64,000 nt of DNA from Druceiella hillmani (taxonomy: Eukaryota; Arthropoda; Insecta; Lepidoptera; Hepialidae). Each line of letters begins with the position of its first letter. The first letter of the stretch is position 1. Shown here in pieces: positions 37,030 to 48,662 of the stretch. The notes beneath the pieces were generated by a model. It was not told where the DNA came from. It ran no database searches and saw only the letters and a program-made list of their open reading frames with translations. The position numbers and the translations under genes were made by a program. The stretch is taken from the NCBI GenBank assembly GCA_039881145.1, contig JAYKKI010000009.1, forward strand, positions 14,372,501 through 14,436,500. Direction: 5' to 3'.

Positions 37030-39570
37030 TTCTCTGTTTCATATTCTACAAAGATTTACTATTTTGAATGTGCAACATGACTACAGAAAAAATAAATCAT
37101 AAAAAAGTAATTTACATGAAATTTATAACATTCTGTATATAGTTTCGTACCATGTTTTATTTTTTCTTTGTTTATAGTTTGATCTTAAGCAACAAGTGAC
37201 ATATCATTGCGTGCTCTTTTCAATTTTGTTTTTTTTCTGTGCATTTTCTCTGTATAATACTGGTGTTAATAAAATAAAACATATGGTAAGTTGGGAAGGT
37301 AACTGTAATAATAAAATTTAAAAATATAACTTGGGAATTATTTTAAAAATTAAGCAAGTTGGAAAATTGAGTTAACAGTGAAGACAAATAAGGACTTCTT
37401 TTTAATGCTAACGAGTATGTTGCTATTACTTTATCGTGCTGAAGTAAATTCTTTAAAGCCTTCAAAATTTCTAACGATAGTTTTTTCTTAAGAATTAAGG
37501 CTCGTCTAACATATATAGCACTAGTTTACATGTAAGTCTTTTCTACTAGTATATGCACCCCTTCTATTTAATTTCGTCTCTTAAAGAGAAGATAAATCTG
37601 AATAAAACACCCTTGGTTCATCTAAATAATCAAATATTAAACTCTTACTTGAAAGTTCAATATTTCAGACAATTCAAATTTATTATATTTTATTAACACT
37701 TAATAACTTAATTCGAGTAGAAACAAATGGCACTTTCATTTAAAGTAAACCACTTTGGTTTTTTAAGATACTAACTTTCGATTTTGAATTGCAAACGATT
37801 TGTTATTATAAAAAAGAAATTATTCTTCGGATCGAGTTTTATTAAAAAATAAACGAATTTTTTTAAATTTCAACCCTTAATGTGAATACTCCTATATACC
37901 CTTCTCCATTATTTTTCCCGATATGTTCGCTGTTTTAGTTAATTTTATCGAAAGCTTATAAAAAAAGTATCTAAGCAGATAATATAAGAAAATGCCCTAC
38001 TTGAGGAATCATTGATTGTGTTCAACGTTGTACTTCCTTTTGATGAATCATTGATATATTTTCGAAAAATGAGCGGCAGTTGATTTTTTTTGCACAGTTC
38101 ATTATAAATTTATCTTGGTGAAAGAGACGAAATTTCACTAATAATAAAGGAATTATTGTTAAGCAATTGAGAGTTATCCTTTAATATGTAATTCTATTTA
38201 AAATAAATAAAATTTTGAAGCCCACCGATTTTTAAATAATTACACTTACAATTATTTCATGTGATGGTTTTTGTAGTTATGTTATTTATATCTTCGTTAG
38301 AGAATGGAACTGTGCTAGTGTAAATGTTATTATATTTAATTTAAATTTACAAATGTTTTATTTGGCTGTTGGTAAATTTCTTTTTCCGTCGAACATATCA
38401 AGGCTTACATTAATAACTGACCTAATTATTGGTTAAAATATTTGAAGAAATTCTGTCTGAGTAATTGAGAGTTATTTTTATACGCTGGAAATCGGATAAG
38501 TTAATTTTGTGAAAAGTTTTCAATTATTTAAAAAGTCCTAACGTTTGATACGACTTATAAAACCTCATAATATATTGCTTTTCATTTACTATTTTTGATA
38601 ACGAATCCAAAGTTAATTTTAAAGACAAACAATCTACATAGTTAGTTAACAATGATATAAATTTCTTTGAACTTTTTTATTGTGTAACATATCGTCCCAT
38701 TGTACATCGGTTATAGAACCATTGAGGTTCGCCTGGCAAAAAATGGACGAAAACAAAGCGTGCGACAAAAGTTTATTTCTTTTTAGTCGTTTTCACGTTG
38801 TTCCCACATATTACATATTTGCCTTTACTAAACATACTAAAAGAAAACAAGGAAGTATGAGTAGGACTTATCTTTTCTCAATTCCATGTCACCGATACAT
38901 ATATAATTTAATTTATATACTTTCATTGCAACTGTAACTAAGTAATTGATAAAAATATTTTTCCGTCTGGTTTGAAAACGTTTTTATTTATTTCGGTAAC
39001 ATCAAATTGTTTACCTTTTGGAGGGAAGCAATATAAGATATGAGAATTATTAGAACCAAATTACAATTTCTCTCGTAATGGAGTAAGAAGTTTTGATATA
39101 GATCTGCTAGCAAAATGAACCCAGAAATGGAAATTTGATGGCCCATAATTTTCTTCTATAAGAAAAATGAGCGCATGCTCTTTTCAAAGAAGTGGGTAAT
39201 CTTGAAACATTACCCACATGTTGATAAAGAAAAAAAACATTCAGTTCCATTTTACATATTTCTGACTTCTTTCGTTATACAAATTAAATACTATTTATAA
39301 TTTTAGGCCTAAATTTAAATACTATATGTGAACATCAAGTTTCTCGCTTATTTGGTTTAGAAGTTAAAAACCACTTTACGTATATTGTTCTTTACAAATA
39401 TAAATTTACTTACGAATACAATTACATTTACGCTTTCTAAGTTAGTTAATTTAACTTCGGCAGCAAAAACCAAATTAACAGATATTTTGTCTGTAGGAAA
39501 GCTTTTGGTTCGGTAACACAGTGATAAGGATGAGTTTTAGCTTTTAATCTGGCCTTACGTAAACTAAAAT
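37030..39570. other. AT-rich spacer leading to M4
   Basis: It is colinear with 25840-28820 of unit 2. A small hairpin (GTGGGTAAT, 8-nt loop, ATTACCCAC) lies at 39192-39217. No gene is seen. Confidence 0.5.
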
Positions 39571-39573
39571 ACA

Positions 39574-39606
39574 TTTTTATTTACAGTTAATCTGAAAAAA
39601 GTAAAC
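39574..39606 (+). pseudogene. Motif M4: decayed copy of M
   Basis: The acceptor-like TTTACAG is kept but the core is changed (TTAATCTGAAAAAA) and the donor-like hexamer is GTAAAC. The palindrome is destroyed. This unit has also lost module A, so the decay may reflect loss of function of the whole unit. Confidence 0.4.
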
Positions 39607-39662
39607 AGTTTTACTTAGCGGTGGGAGCTTGCTTTCTTTCATGCCTTAAGCAGTTTGTGAGC

Positions 39663-39968
39663 GCAGGGCCCAGCTAACTTGGAACAAGTACTGGAGCTTA
39701 AAAGAAATATTTAAGAGCAATATGCCAATCAAACTCTTCAGTTTGATTGGCATATCACCTTAGCCTTCGCTAAGGTGATGAATTTTTGCCTTATACCATG
39801 TCTGACTTATGGTTGTCAGACATGGAAGTTTAATACAAATATCGTCAATAAAATTATAACGTGCCAACGCGGAATGGAACGGAGTATGCTTAGCATAAAA
39901 AGAATAGATAAAATAAGACATACAAAAGTACGCAAAATTACAAATGCAACAGACGGTTTAATACAACA
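39663..39968 (+). pseudogene. RTE-like LINE fragment, C-terminal reverse-transcriptase region
   Basis: KYWSLKEIFKSNMPIK, then CLIPCLTYGCQTWKF, ITCQRGMERSMLSIKRIDK and VRKITNATD match the conserved C-terminal reading of RTE-type endonuclease/reverse-transcriptase proteins. The frame is broken by the double hairpin at 39720-39778. Array sequence resumes straight after TDGLIQ. Confidence 0.75.
39720..39778. repeat. Two adjacent perfect hairpins with CTTC loops
   Basis: Stem 1: ATATGCCAATCAAACT (39720-39735), loop CTTC, exact complement 39740-39755. Stem 2: TCACCTTAGC (39755-39764), loop CTTC, exact complement 39769-39778. The outer arms are the original LINE coding strand (MPIK and KVMN readings); the two inner arms are reverse-complement copies of the same few codons. 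Confidence 0.95.
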
Positions 39969-39969
39969 T

Positions 39970-40487
39970 TATTTATTTATCCTGTTTGTCAGAAAAGTTT
40001 TAACATCGAAACCGGCACAACTTGTTTTAAATATATTTCATAACATTATAGTGGAGATGATAAAAGGAATTATTACTCCGGTAATTTATTAGAGATATGT
40101 TTTAATTTTATTGTTATTTTTAACTATATATATGTTTCATTCATTATTTATTAACGAATTTTTGTCATCTACGAATTAAATTATTTTACTTTCAAACAAA
40201 CTCATTAGTTTTAGAGATATTTCGAAAACCGACATGTTTATGGACTTGATTAAAATAATGATCTTACAAAAGTCATCAGGTATTTTTTCAATATGTAATA
40301 TAGTATACATTAAAGTTTGGAATCTAAGAGAGTTCTCTAGAAATGGCCTAATAACGTAAAAAAAATTTTTACCTTCAGCTTTTTTCGTAAAATTATTTTA
40401 TCACTTTAAAGTGATTAATATACAATTAAATTAGTACTTATTTCTTAATTATGATAATATTTTCTCAAAGTCTGAGTGAACGATTTA
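39970..40487. other. AT-rich spacer, unit 4
   Basis: It aligns with 32200-32860 of unit 3. The open frame that continues from the LINE fragment into this spacer is accidental. Confidence 0.5.
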
Positions 40488-40720
40488 TGAGCGACAGGCA
40501 ACTAAATTTGAGAGTTGTCCGCTCACCGCTCTCGTTAAACCTTTGATTGCACTTGCTCATATAAATGCAAATCAATACGAATATTTATCTTTGTCTGAAT
40601 GTGGCTAGAATGAGGAAACTTGCCTAAATGAAAAGAATATTACGGCTGGGAAGAGGAAATACAATAAGGCGGCGTTCACTTTTAGGAATAGTCTTTTAGT
40701 GTATTCAATTACATTAATGC
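40488..40720 (+). other. Module B4
   Basis: It begins TGAGCGACAGGCAACTAAAT. It contains TATAAATGCAAATCAATACG, which places a TATA box directly before an octamer ATGCAAAT. ATTTATCTTTGTCTGAATG lies about 30 bp downstream, a plausible start region. The tail is mutated (GTATTCAATTACATTAATGC), so its AATAAA is lost, and no (TA)n follows. Confidence 0.45.
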
Positions 40721-41534
40721 ATCACTTATACTATTCCCTGTATGGGAAAATGTTGAATAGGTTTTATAGAGAGTTCACTAATATTGTGACGAATGAATTA
40801 CTATTTCCTATGTGACTAAGAAAGTTATACGTTGTTATTTGATTTTTATTTCTTAGATTTTTGAACGAAAAGCAAGGATTCATACAGCAATACAAATGTT
40901 TTCTTCTTAATTTTTCGGGAGTTTGAAGATTTTCTTTACTTAATTGTAACATCATTAGTTCAAGATTAAAATGAATCAAAAAGTGGATGCGTTTACATCA
41001 CGAAAGTACATATCTTTTCTGGATTTGAAGCGAGATCGCTATATATCACTTGAAAAAAAATGTATGTGGCATTTAGAAATATTCAAGTTTCAAAGTTTCT
41101 GCGGTATAGTACTTTTTATTCCTTAACTTCATATAAAAGCGTTTTAGATTTTAATAAACATGACGTGATTTTCTAATATCATAAAAAGAGAAAAAGGAGA
41201 AATGAGTTCTGAAAGTATGGGATTTAAAAAGTTTTGTAAAAATATATTAGATTAGAATATAGGCATTCAACCATTGATTGTTAATTCTTAATCTAATAGT
41301 TTATCAATGGAGCTGAACCCCCCTCCCCTATGTAAAAGTGGTACTTTTTATCACTTCTTTGAATATAACAGAAACAATTAGGAATTCGAATAATCTTCGA
41401 GTCAGCTTTTAAATTATTAAGAATGTACAAATATAATGCCGGAGATAGAAACAGACGATGTTTTTTCGCTTCACGTTTCTCCTAAACTGCTCTCATTTTA
41501 CCCTTTCAAACATTATCGATTGTTCTACAATAAA
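40721..41534. other. AT-rich spacer between B4 and C4
   Basis: It is colinear with 35200-36368 of unit 3, but without a (TA)n. No gene is seen. Confidence 0.45.
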
Positions 41535-41763
41535 ACGACCGTACACTGCCGAAATTATCTTTTCTCTATAATTTTACCGGTTTGTTGATTTTTTAAAACT
41601 TTCGTTCGTAACTTCTTTTTTGTTGAAAACTTTCCCGTTATTCTGTCGTTCGGAACGAAATAGAAATGAGAGGAATATCAAAATAAGGATAAAAGCCGTA
41701 TGGTGTTGCTCGTCGTTAGTAACCGTTTCTTTTTTATTTTAGCTCATCCGATAAAATAAATGT
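41535..41763 (+). other. Module C4
   Basis: A shorter C copy. The head has ACGACCGTACACTGCCGAAA and the body has TCGTTCGGAACGAAATAGAA, GAGAGGAATATC, AATAAGGATAAAAG and GCTCGTCGTTAG. The tail is TTTCTTTTTTATTTTAGCTC then GATAAAATAAATGTG. A (TA)n of about 130 bp follows 28 bp later. Confidence 0.45.
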
Positions 41764-41785
41764 GTCAGTTACAAATATGCTTGAC

Positions 41786-41922
<137 letters not shown>

Positions 41923-41939
41923 TTATCAACCTAACATTA

Positions 41940-43050
41940 TTTTTTAAAAATTTTTTAACGACATATTTGGTTAAAGATGCTATAAATTTTCTGTTGTATT
42001 TTTATAAAATACTGTCCCAAAAATGTCTTTGAACTTTTTTATTGTATATTATAAGTTATTGTCCCCAAATGCCATTGAAATTTTGCATTGTGTTTTATAA
42101 AGTATGGCTCCGTCTTATAACGTCTATAGAACCATTGTGCTGTATCTAGTGCAAATTGGACGAAACTAAAATTTTGTCGCACAAAATTTTATTTCATTTA
42201 ATTCGTTTTCATGTTGTTCCCTTATATTATATACCTGGCTTTACTAGAAATAATCAAGAAATAACCAGCCAAGTAAAAGTGAGACTTATGTTTTTAGAGA
42301 TGCACATCAGGGATGAATGTTTAATATATTTCATACACTTTTCTCATCAGCAATTATGTATCTTAAAACAAAATATTTTTTAAAATAAATACAAGAATTT
42401 TTTTTCGCAAACTATTAGGATAAGTCAAATATATTTATTACTCTCGTAATCTTTAACGAGTTTTCTGTTTACTCGGATAATCTCGATATATTTGCCTTTA
42501 AAGTCCGTTGATAGGTAGGATAGAGGCAATGTAGGACATGAGAATCATTAGAAACAAATTATAGCTTCCTACGAAATGACGTGAAAGGTTTTGAGACACA
42601 CCTGGAAGCAAAAACAATTTTTTCATATAAGAAAAAGATGCATACTCTTCTCAAGAAAGTCTTCATTGTTATCCACATATTTGTGGAGAAAAAACAATTC
42701 CGTCTCACTGTATATATTTGTAAGTTCTTTTGCCATACAATTCTGAGTCACCTTAAATACAATTTACAATTTTAGGCCTAAACCTAGATATTATACGTGG
42801 ACTTCAAGTTTCTTGTTTATTTGGTTTAACGGTTAAAATCTACTATAAATCGATTGTTCTATGCGAATTTATTTCCCATTATACATTCATTTTTAATTTA
42901 TAGTTTAGGCATGAATGGATTAATTTAACTTAAGCAGCAAAAACAAAATTAACAGATATTTTGTTCCTATGAAAGCTTTTGATTCGGTAGCATAGTGATA
43001 TGTATGAGTTTTTGCTATCAATCTACCCTAAAATAAACTAAAATATATTT
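41940..43050. other. AT-rich spacer leading to M5
   Basis: It aligns with 38640-39570 of unit 3. TTGAACTTTTTTATTGT at 42030 matches 38668. A related segment at 42068 (TTGAAATTTTGCATTGTGTT) suggests a local duplication of about 45 bp. No gene is seen. Confidence 0.5.
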
Positions 43051-43080
43051 TCTTTTACAAGTAACCTCAAAAACGTAAGC
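43050..43080 (+). pseudogene. Motif M5: decayed copy of M
   Basis: The acceptor dinucleotide is lost (TTTACAA) and the core is GTAACCTCAAAAAC, while the donor-like GTAAGC is intact. The following GGTTTTTCTCAGTG matches M3 closely. Confidence 0.4.
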
Positions 43081-43634
43081 GGTTTTTCTCAGTGTGGTGG
43101 GAGTTTGTTTTCTTTTAGGAGTTATGCAGATTGTAATTAGTTTTGCAATTTTTTCTCAAGTAGTAATAACTTAAGCAGATATTTGATTCCGAAATCTTGT
43201 ATTAGGGGTTTGTTTTAAACATCATTACATCTTACTATAAACTGATGGGTTTTGTAAATTGTCGGCGATATAATAAACTATTAAATAGAGTTCATTTGAG
43301 TTCACCTCGAGACTTTAAGTCCTTGGTCCCAACTATTGTTATAACGTAACAGTCGTTACAAAAAATTTAGTTCAAGAAAGGTTTAGTTTCTCATATTATC
43401 TGCAAAAATTAGATGAGAGTCGCTTTAATTAAAAAACTTATATCTCTTTAGAATCGCTTGGGTTGGATAACGGGCCCCGACTAAAGTACTGGATAACGCT
43501 AACTCGAAATAGTAGTTAAAAGTGCAAATGTTTCCTGGTGAAAACATACCTTGAGATGCAATGAAAAATAACGATAAGGAATCGCAAGAGCACCAGTTTT
43601 GTCTAATTTCTGAATGAATTCAGAACTTTCGTAA
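43081..43634. other. Spacer between M5 and A5
   Basis: It aligns with 28855-29910 with a large deletion. GTCCCAACTATTGTTATAACG at 43325, in part, matches 29613. No gene is seen. Confidence 0.5.
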
Positions 43635-43894
43635 CGGCAGGGTAGAACTGATTTGAACGACGTCCGCGAACCGCTCGCCTGCCAAACCACTATTCACACC
43701 CTCCAATTTAAATATAAATCAATAATACTGTTGTCTGCAAATATCGCCAAAACTTGACAATTATTTTTTTTTTTCACTTCGATGAAATAAAATAGAAAGG
43801 AGAAAAAAGTCGCAATAAGGAAGAAGGAAAATCAGTGAGGCACCGCGCGTTGTTAGTTCATTGTTTTAATAGCGCATTCAATAAAATAAATGTC
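43635..43894 (+). other. Module A5
   Basis: It starts CGGCAGGGTAGAACTG and continues with GAACGACGTCCGCG and GAACCGCTCGCCTGCCAAA. Further on are CACTTCGATGAAATAAAATAG, then AATAAGGAAGAAGG, and finally GCATTCAATAAAATAAATG. It is closer to A1 in the head (TTTGAACG.CNTCCGCGA) and to A3 in the tail. A long (TA)n tract follows at about 43960. Confidence 0.5.
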
Positions 43895-43959
43895 TCACTT
43901 CATTCCTACGTCTGCGAATATATACACGCAGACACACACATTATATTTATATGTATGTT

Positions 43960-44080
<121 letters not shown>

Positions 44081-44081
44081 G

Positions 44082-45185
44082 ACACGCTACAGGTCACAAT
44101 TCTTAACTCATTTTAGTGATTCCTTTTCTATGTTCTTCTTGGTTAAAATAGAGTCTTAATGATATCTATAATTATTTGTGAAGCACTTCATTTATATCTC
44201 AAAGTCTCTAAAATAATTTTTAAACTATTTTCGCTGATACATACTATGTTTGTTGGAAATGTTTTCAACACTTAAACCTTTATTTTAAATATATTCTTTG
44301 ACATTATAGTAGGAGTGATTACAGAATTGACTTAGAGTGGAAATCATGTAGTAGAAAAAACTAACTCAGACAATGGGAAGTAAATAGAAAGTTCCTAAAT
44401 AATTTTTCATGGAAAATTGTACAAAAGCAGACGATGTATTATTTTCCTAGTCATCAGATTTATTATGGATATAAAATTATCTTTACTGACTTCCATCAAA
44501 ACCTCTTGTGTATATTCCTTCATGTTACCTCATTACTATCTCACGTATTAATTATAATATTACATATACATTATAGTCTTACGTATACATTATAGTTATA
44601 GCTAACTGTCACTCCGTGTCCACATTTCGTCTGCATGTCAAGTATTCTTAGCATTTTGATTTAGAGTACTGACGGTAACTTATTGCTGATATGTCTTGTT
44701 TTTGTTGCTGTTTACGATTTTATTTATGTTTCATTCATTATTTTATCTATTAATACATTTTTGTTATATATGATGTAAATATTATTGTTTGTTCAAGTAA
44801 AAAACCGCAATGGTTTTAGAAATATTCCAAAAACCAATATGTTTATTGATTCGATTGGGATTACGACACTCTATGTCCTATTGCTTTTTATTTCTTTATT
44901 TTTAAATTTTTTATTAGGATTATTTATTTAATAACACTTTTATTTAACGAACTTTTGGTGTTACCAACTATTGATGTTTTTGTGGGGTCATTACGGAAAT
45001 ACGTCTAATTTAAAAAAAAGAAATTTTACTTTTATTGAAAAAATACTGACTCAGTGAATATGGCATAAAGTTTAAAGTAGATTTACCTTTATTTTATTAC
45101 CATAATTACTAAAAATAAAGTACTACTTTTATTGCTATTTGTTCAATATTTAGAACACAAATTCTAGTGAATAATTAAACCGTAT
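44082..45185. other. AT-rich spacer, unit 5
   Basis: Positions 44085-44170 match 31660-31740. Positions 44240-44350 match 32200-32300. Positions 44880-44970 match 31790-31880, out of order, which suggests a local rearrangement or duplication. No gene is seen. Confidence 0.45.
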
Positions 45186-45523
45186 AGTGCATAAATTTAT
45201 TTGCGTACGTCCAATGTTGCAAAGGACCTTAAAGGTGAAAAGACAATAGAAAGTTTCGCTACGGTACGCAAGCAAAATCATCACACACTATGCGCGCTGC
45301 TTAATTTGCTGCGCTGTTTTGTAAGCCACGGTGGCCGAATCGTACAGTGCCGGGATCATAAACGACGGGACCGGAGTCCGAATATTTGTCTAATTATTTT
45401 TAAGACAAAATATTATCGAATTTTGCATTCCATAAGGTAAACGTTTAAGTAATAAGAGACATAACGAATAGCAACTTAACACACAGTAGGTAATACTTAT
45501 TAAAATTAATAGTAAGATATGGC

Positions 45524-45900
45524 AAACAAATGCGTTAAATGCGTTGATTTATTTCATATAAATGATCTGATGCTGTGTCCCAGTTGTTAGATTAAATTCC
45601 ATTTGAGCTGCGCTGAGATACGTGAGAAAAGAAACATTTAGAGAGATGTGACTCAAGAAGAAAAAGAATTGGATGTGAACAGATTAGAAACATATAAAAC
45701 TGTTATCAATACCTGCTAAATTTGGTCAGTCTTTATAGTGTATCGACTTCAAATTGACAAACGATTTGAAAATTTGAAGGAGGAAATAAGTACCAATGTA
45801 ATTAAAATATCAAAAAAGGATGATCAACATACAAGAAAGCATAAGCGTTATATCAAACAAATTCGATGAATATAAAACAGTCCTGGAAGAGCAATTCAAA
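45524..45900 (+). pseudogene. LINE ORF1, PHD-like finger, decayed
   Basis: It begins MANKCVKC with further Cys pairs (LCPSC), then a stop, then FHLSCAEIREKK. The C-x2-C, C-x2-C, H-x2-C pattern is PHD-like and common in ORF1 of arthropod Jockey-group elements. A Lys-rich coiled region follows. It cannot encode a full protein because of stops and frame changes. Confidence 0.65.
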
Positions 45901-45937
45901 TTAACTGGAAAGCTCCAATGGGAAAATCAACCTTTGT

Positions 45938-48380
45938 GCGGTTTATATTTCTCCACCCCCAAAATTGATTGAGAGCTTTCTTTCAAAGTTAGATAATGCT
46001 TGGATTACCAATCCAACTACAAATAGTTTAGTAGTTGGGGATTCTAACGTCCCAGAAATAGATTGGCGCACAAAAAATAATGGCATCTTGCCAAGAGGTA
46101 AAAATGTTTGTACTTTACTAAGTTATTACTAGATTATGTTACTGTAAATAATTTTACACAATATATAAATAATGTAAATAAAAGCATTCTTGATCTGGTT
46201 TTGAGTAATTTCATCTCAATATATCTCTGTTTTTCCGAACGATTCCTAAGTAAATTAGATGATTATCATCCCAGCTTTGGACATTTCAATCCATTACAAA
46301 GCAAAAAATTTATTGGGAAATTGTACTAGATCAACGTTCATCTTCCAAAAATCTGGGTTTAACAAAATTAATGAAAATATGAAGAAAGCGGGAATAAAAT
46401 TTTATTTCTGAGCGGAACAAAATTTTATTTGTGAGTAATAATCAAAATATTGACAAGCATTAAATAAATTTTACGTAGTGCTGTTTAAATGTATATATGA
46501 TTACGTTCATAAAAGGAATATAAAATCAATGAAATATTTGTCCTGGTATTCATTAAGTTTAAGAAAACTTACAGCAGAAAGGAAAAAATTTAATAAAAAA
46601 TACGGTAATCCGATGAATAAGTTAACTTTCAGCATGTTGAAATTTTGCTCTAAACAATGTAAAAAATATTGGTAAGAAAACTTGAAAAAAAAAGTAATGT
46701 TGAAAGTAACATTAGAAACAACTCCAAATTCTTCTGGCCACATGCAAAATACAAATTTAAAAATTCTTACAATATTCCATCCGACATGAACTAAATCGAG
46801 AAAACCTCTTCGAGGGGTCTTTCCATCGCTAACTTTTCCCCCGATTTTTTTAGTTCTGCATAAAGCAAAAGTGCAGACAATGACGTCAATAAATGTAAAA
46901 TGGCCGAAATATCTTCAGTCAGTATGATAGATAAAGTTAGCATATCTCGGAAAGAAACTCTCAAAGCACTTCTAAATTGATGTACAGAAAGACCAGGTCC
47001 TGATCAAATGCCTGCCTAAGAATTTTGTCCATACACTTGAAATATCTCTGAATTCCATATTTAATATATAATTATGCACTAGTAACTTTTAAAAATGCTG
47101 AAAAATGGCTAAGATAACGCCTATTTATAAAACAGAGGACTTAACACTTAACTTAGACAACGTAGTTAATTATCGTTCTAAATCAATTTTATCTTTTTTT
47201 GATAAAGTTTTCGAGCGCCCTATTTATAAAACTATTTATGCTCATATTAAACCACATATCACTGTCAACCAGAATGGCTTTTTACCAAAAAAGTTTACGT
47301 CAACAAATATGGTTGAATACATAACAGATATTGCAAATGCTTTAGGTAAAAGCAAGCAAGTCGACGCAATCCATATTGATTTAATTTAGGCGTTTGTTAA
47401 AATAATCATACTATTTTATCAGACAAATTGCAATATTACGGTATACATGGTGACTCGCTGAGATGGATTCAATCATATTTGGTAAAAAGGAAGTACTGCA
47501 TTATAAATAATGGATTCTCATCTATTAAACGTGAATCAGAATCTGGTATACCACTAGGCTCCCACCTCGAGCCACTATTGTTCGGCTTTTTTATAAATGA
47601 CTTAATCCAATAATAGTTAAATGCCAACCATCTTAAGGTCGCAGATAACTTTAAAAATTTACAAAATAACAGGAAACGATTTAGATATTGCACAGCTCCA
47701 AAAAGGTCTCGACATCCCGTCGGACGTTGCTCGAGGAACATAATGCACCTAAATCCTAATAAATATCCTTACAAAAATTTTCCGTTCGTTCTCAAACCTT
47801 TGATAGTCAGTATGCCATCGACAAGGTAAAACTTGGTCAAAATAGTATCATTAAAGATCCAGGAATAATTGGAGATGATAAAATTTGATTAAAAATTAAC
47901 ATTTTATAAACACGTGGTCCACGTTACTAACAAAGCTGTGATAATGTTGTATTTCATTTTGAGGGCAACCAAAGATTTTAATAATGTTCAAACATTGCTC
48001 TTTCTGCACAATTAACTTGTACACATTCAGCTCGAATACGGATGTATGGTGTGGAACTCAATTTTCAAGAAATACTCTGAACGCATCGAAAGGGTGAACC
48101 CTTTAGATATTTTTGTAATATGTCACCTACAAAGCTGGGATAAGTAAAAAAACACTCACTTACGAAGAGCGTCTTTTATATTTCAAATGAAACACTTTAG
48201 CTTAAAGACGAAAAGGTACTGATTGCATATTCCTTCATAAGCTTATCCACAATGCAATTGACAGCCGTCCACTTCTTCAGAACTTCCAGTTTAACATTCC
48301 ACGCAATAACAGTAGACCGCCTATTTATCGACCCTTCTTTGTATCAAAGTGTCGCACGAAATTAGGATTTTTGCTCTCTT
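45938..48380 (+). pseudogene. LINE ORF2 (endonuclease plus reverse transcriptase), decayed
   Basis: The endonuclease N-terminal half is missing. What remains has LVVGDSNVPEIDWRTKNNG (family form GDFN.P.IDW) and NNVNKSILDLVLSN. The reverse transcriptase shows RPGPDQMP, ITPIYKT, YRSKSILSFFDKVFE, NQNGFLPKKFTSTNMVEY, VDAIHIDLI then a stop, and ESGIPLGSHLEPLLFGFFIN. The C-terminal part shows QLEYGCMVWNSIFKKYSER. Stops and shifts are spread throughout. The usual FADD box lies where the frame breaks near 47640 (VADN). Confidence 0.8.
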
Positions 48381-48455
48381 AAATATATTAAGCCGTACCG
48401 TGACTACATTTTATTGGCAAACTCCATTATTGATCATTTAATGTAATTAATTTAA

Positions 48456-48589
<134 letters not shown>

Positions 48590-48662
48590 TTATTTGTTCT
48601 TGAATTAAATTGTTAAAATTGAGAAACTGTTTATGTACTAATAATAAATAAATAAATAAAAA

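Larger units (their letters stand above)
28835..39586 (+). repeat. Array unit 3 (M3 to M4), most complete unit
   Basis: This unit keeps all landmarks in order: M3, A3 (29911), B3 (34961) and C3 (36369), with (TA)n after each module. It is the best reference for judging losses in the other units. It has also gained a 143-bp-period minisatellite with an attached repeat (33960-34640) and lies next to a snap-back hairpin (27781-27836). Confidence 0.65.

Noticed and set aside
43499..43690. Minus-strand ORF overlapping the head of module A5
   Set aside because: The frame is not kept in A1 or A3.
46507..46743. Minus-strand ORF at 46.5 kb and similar ones at 47.5 kb
   Set aside because: They are antisense to the LINE ORF2 remains.
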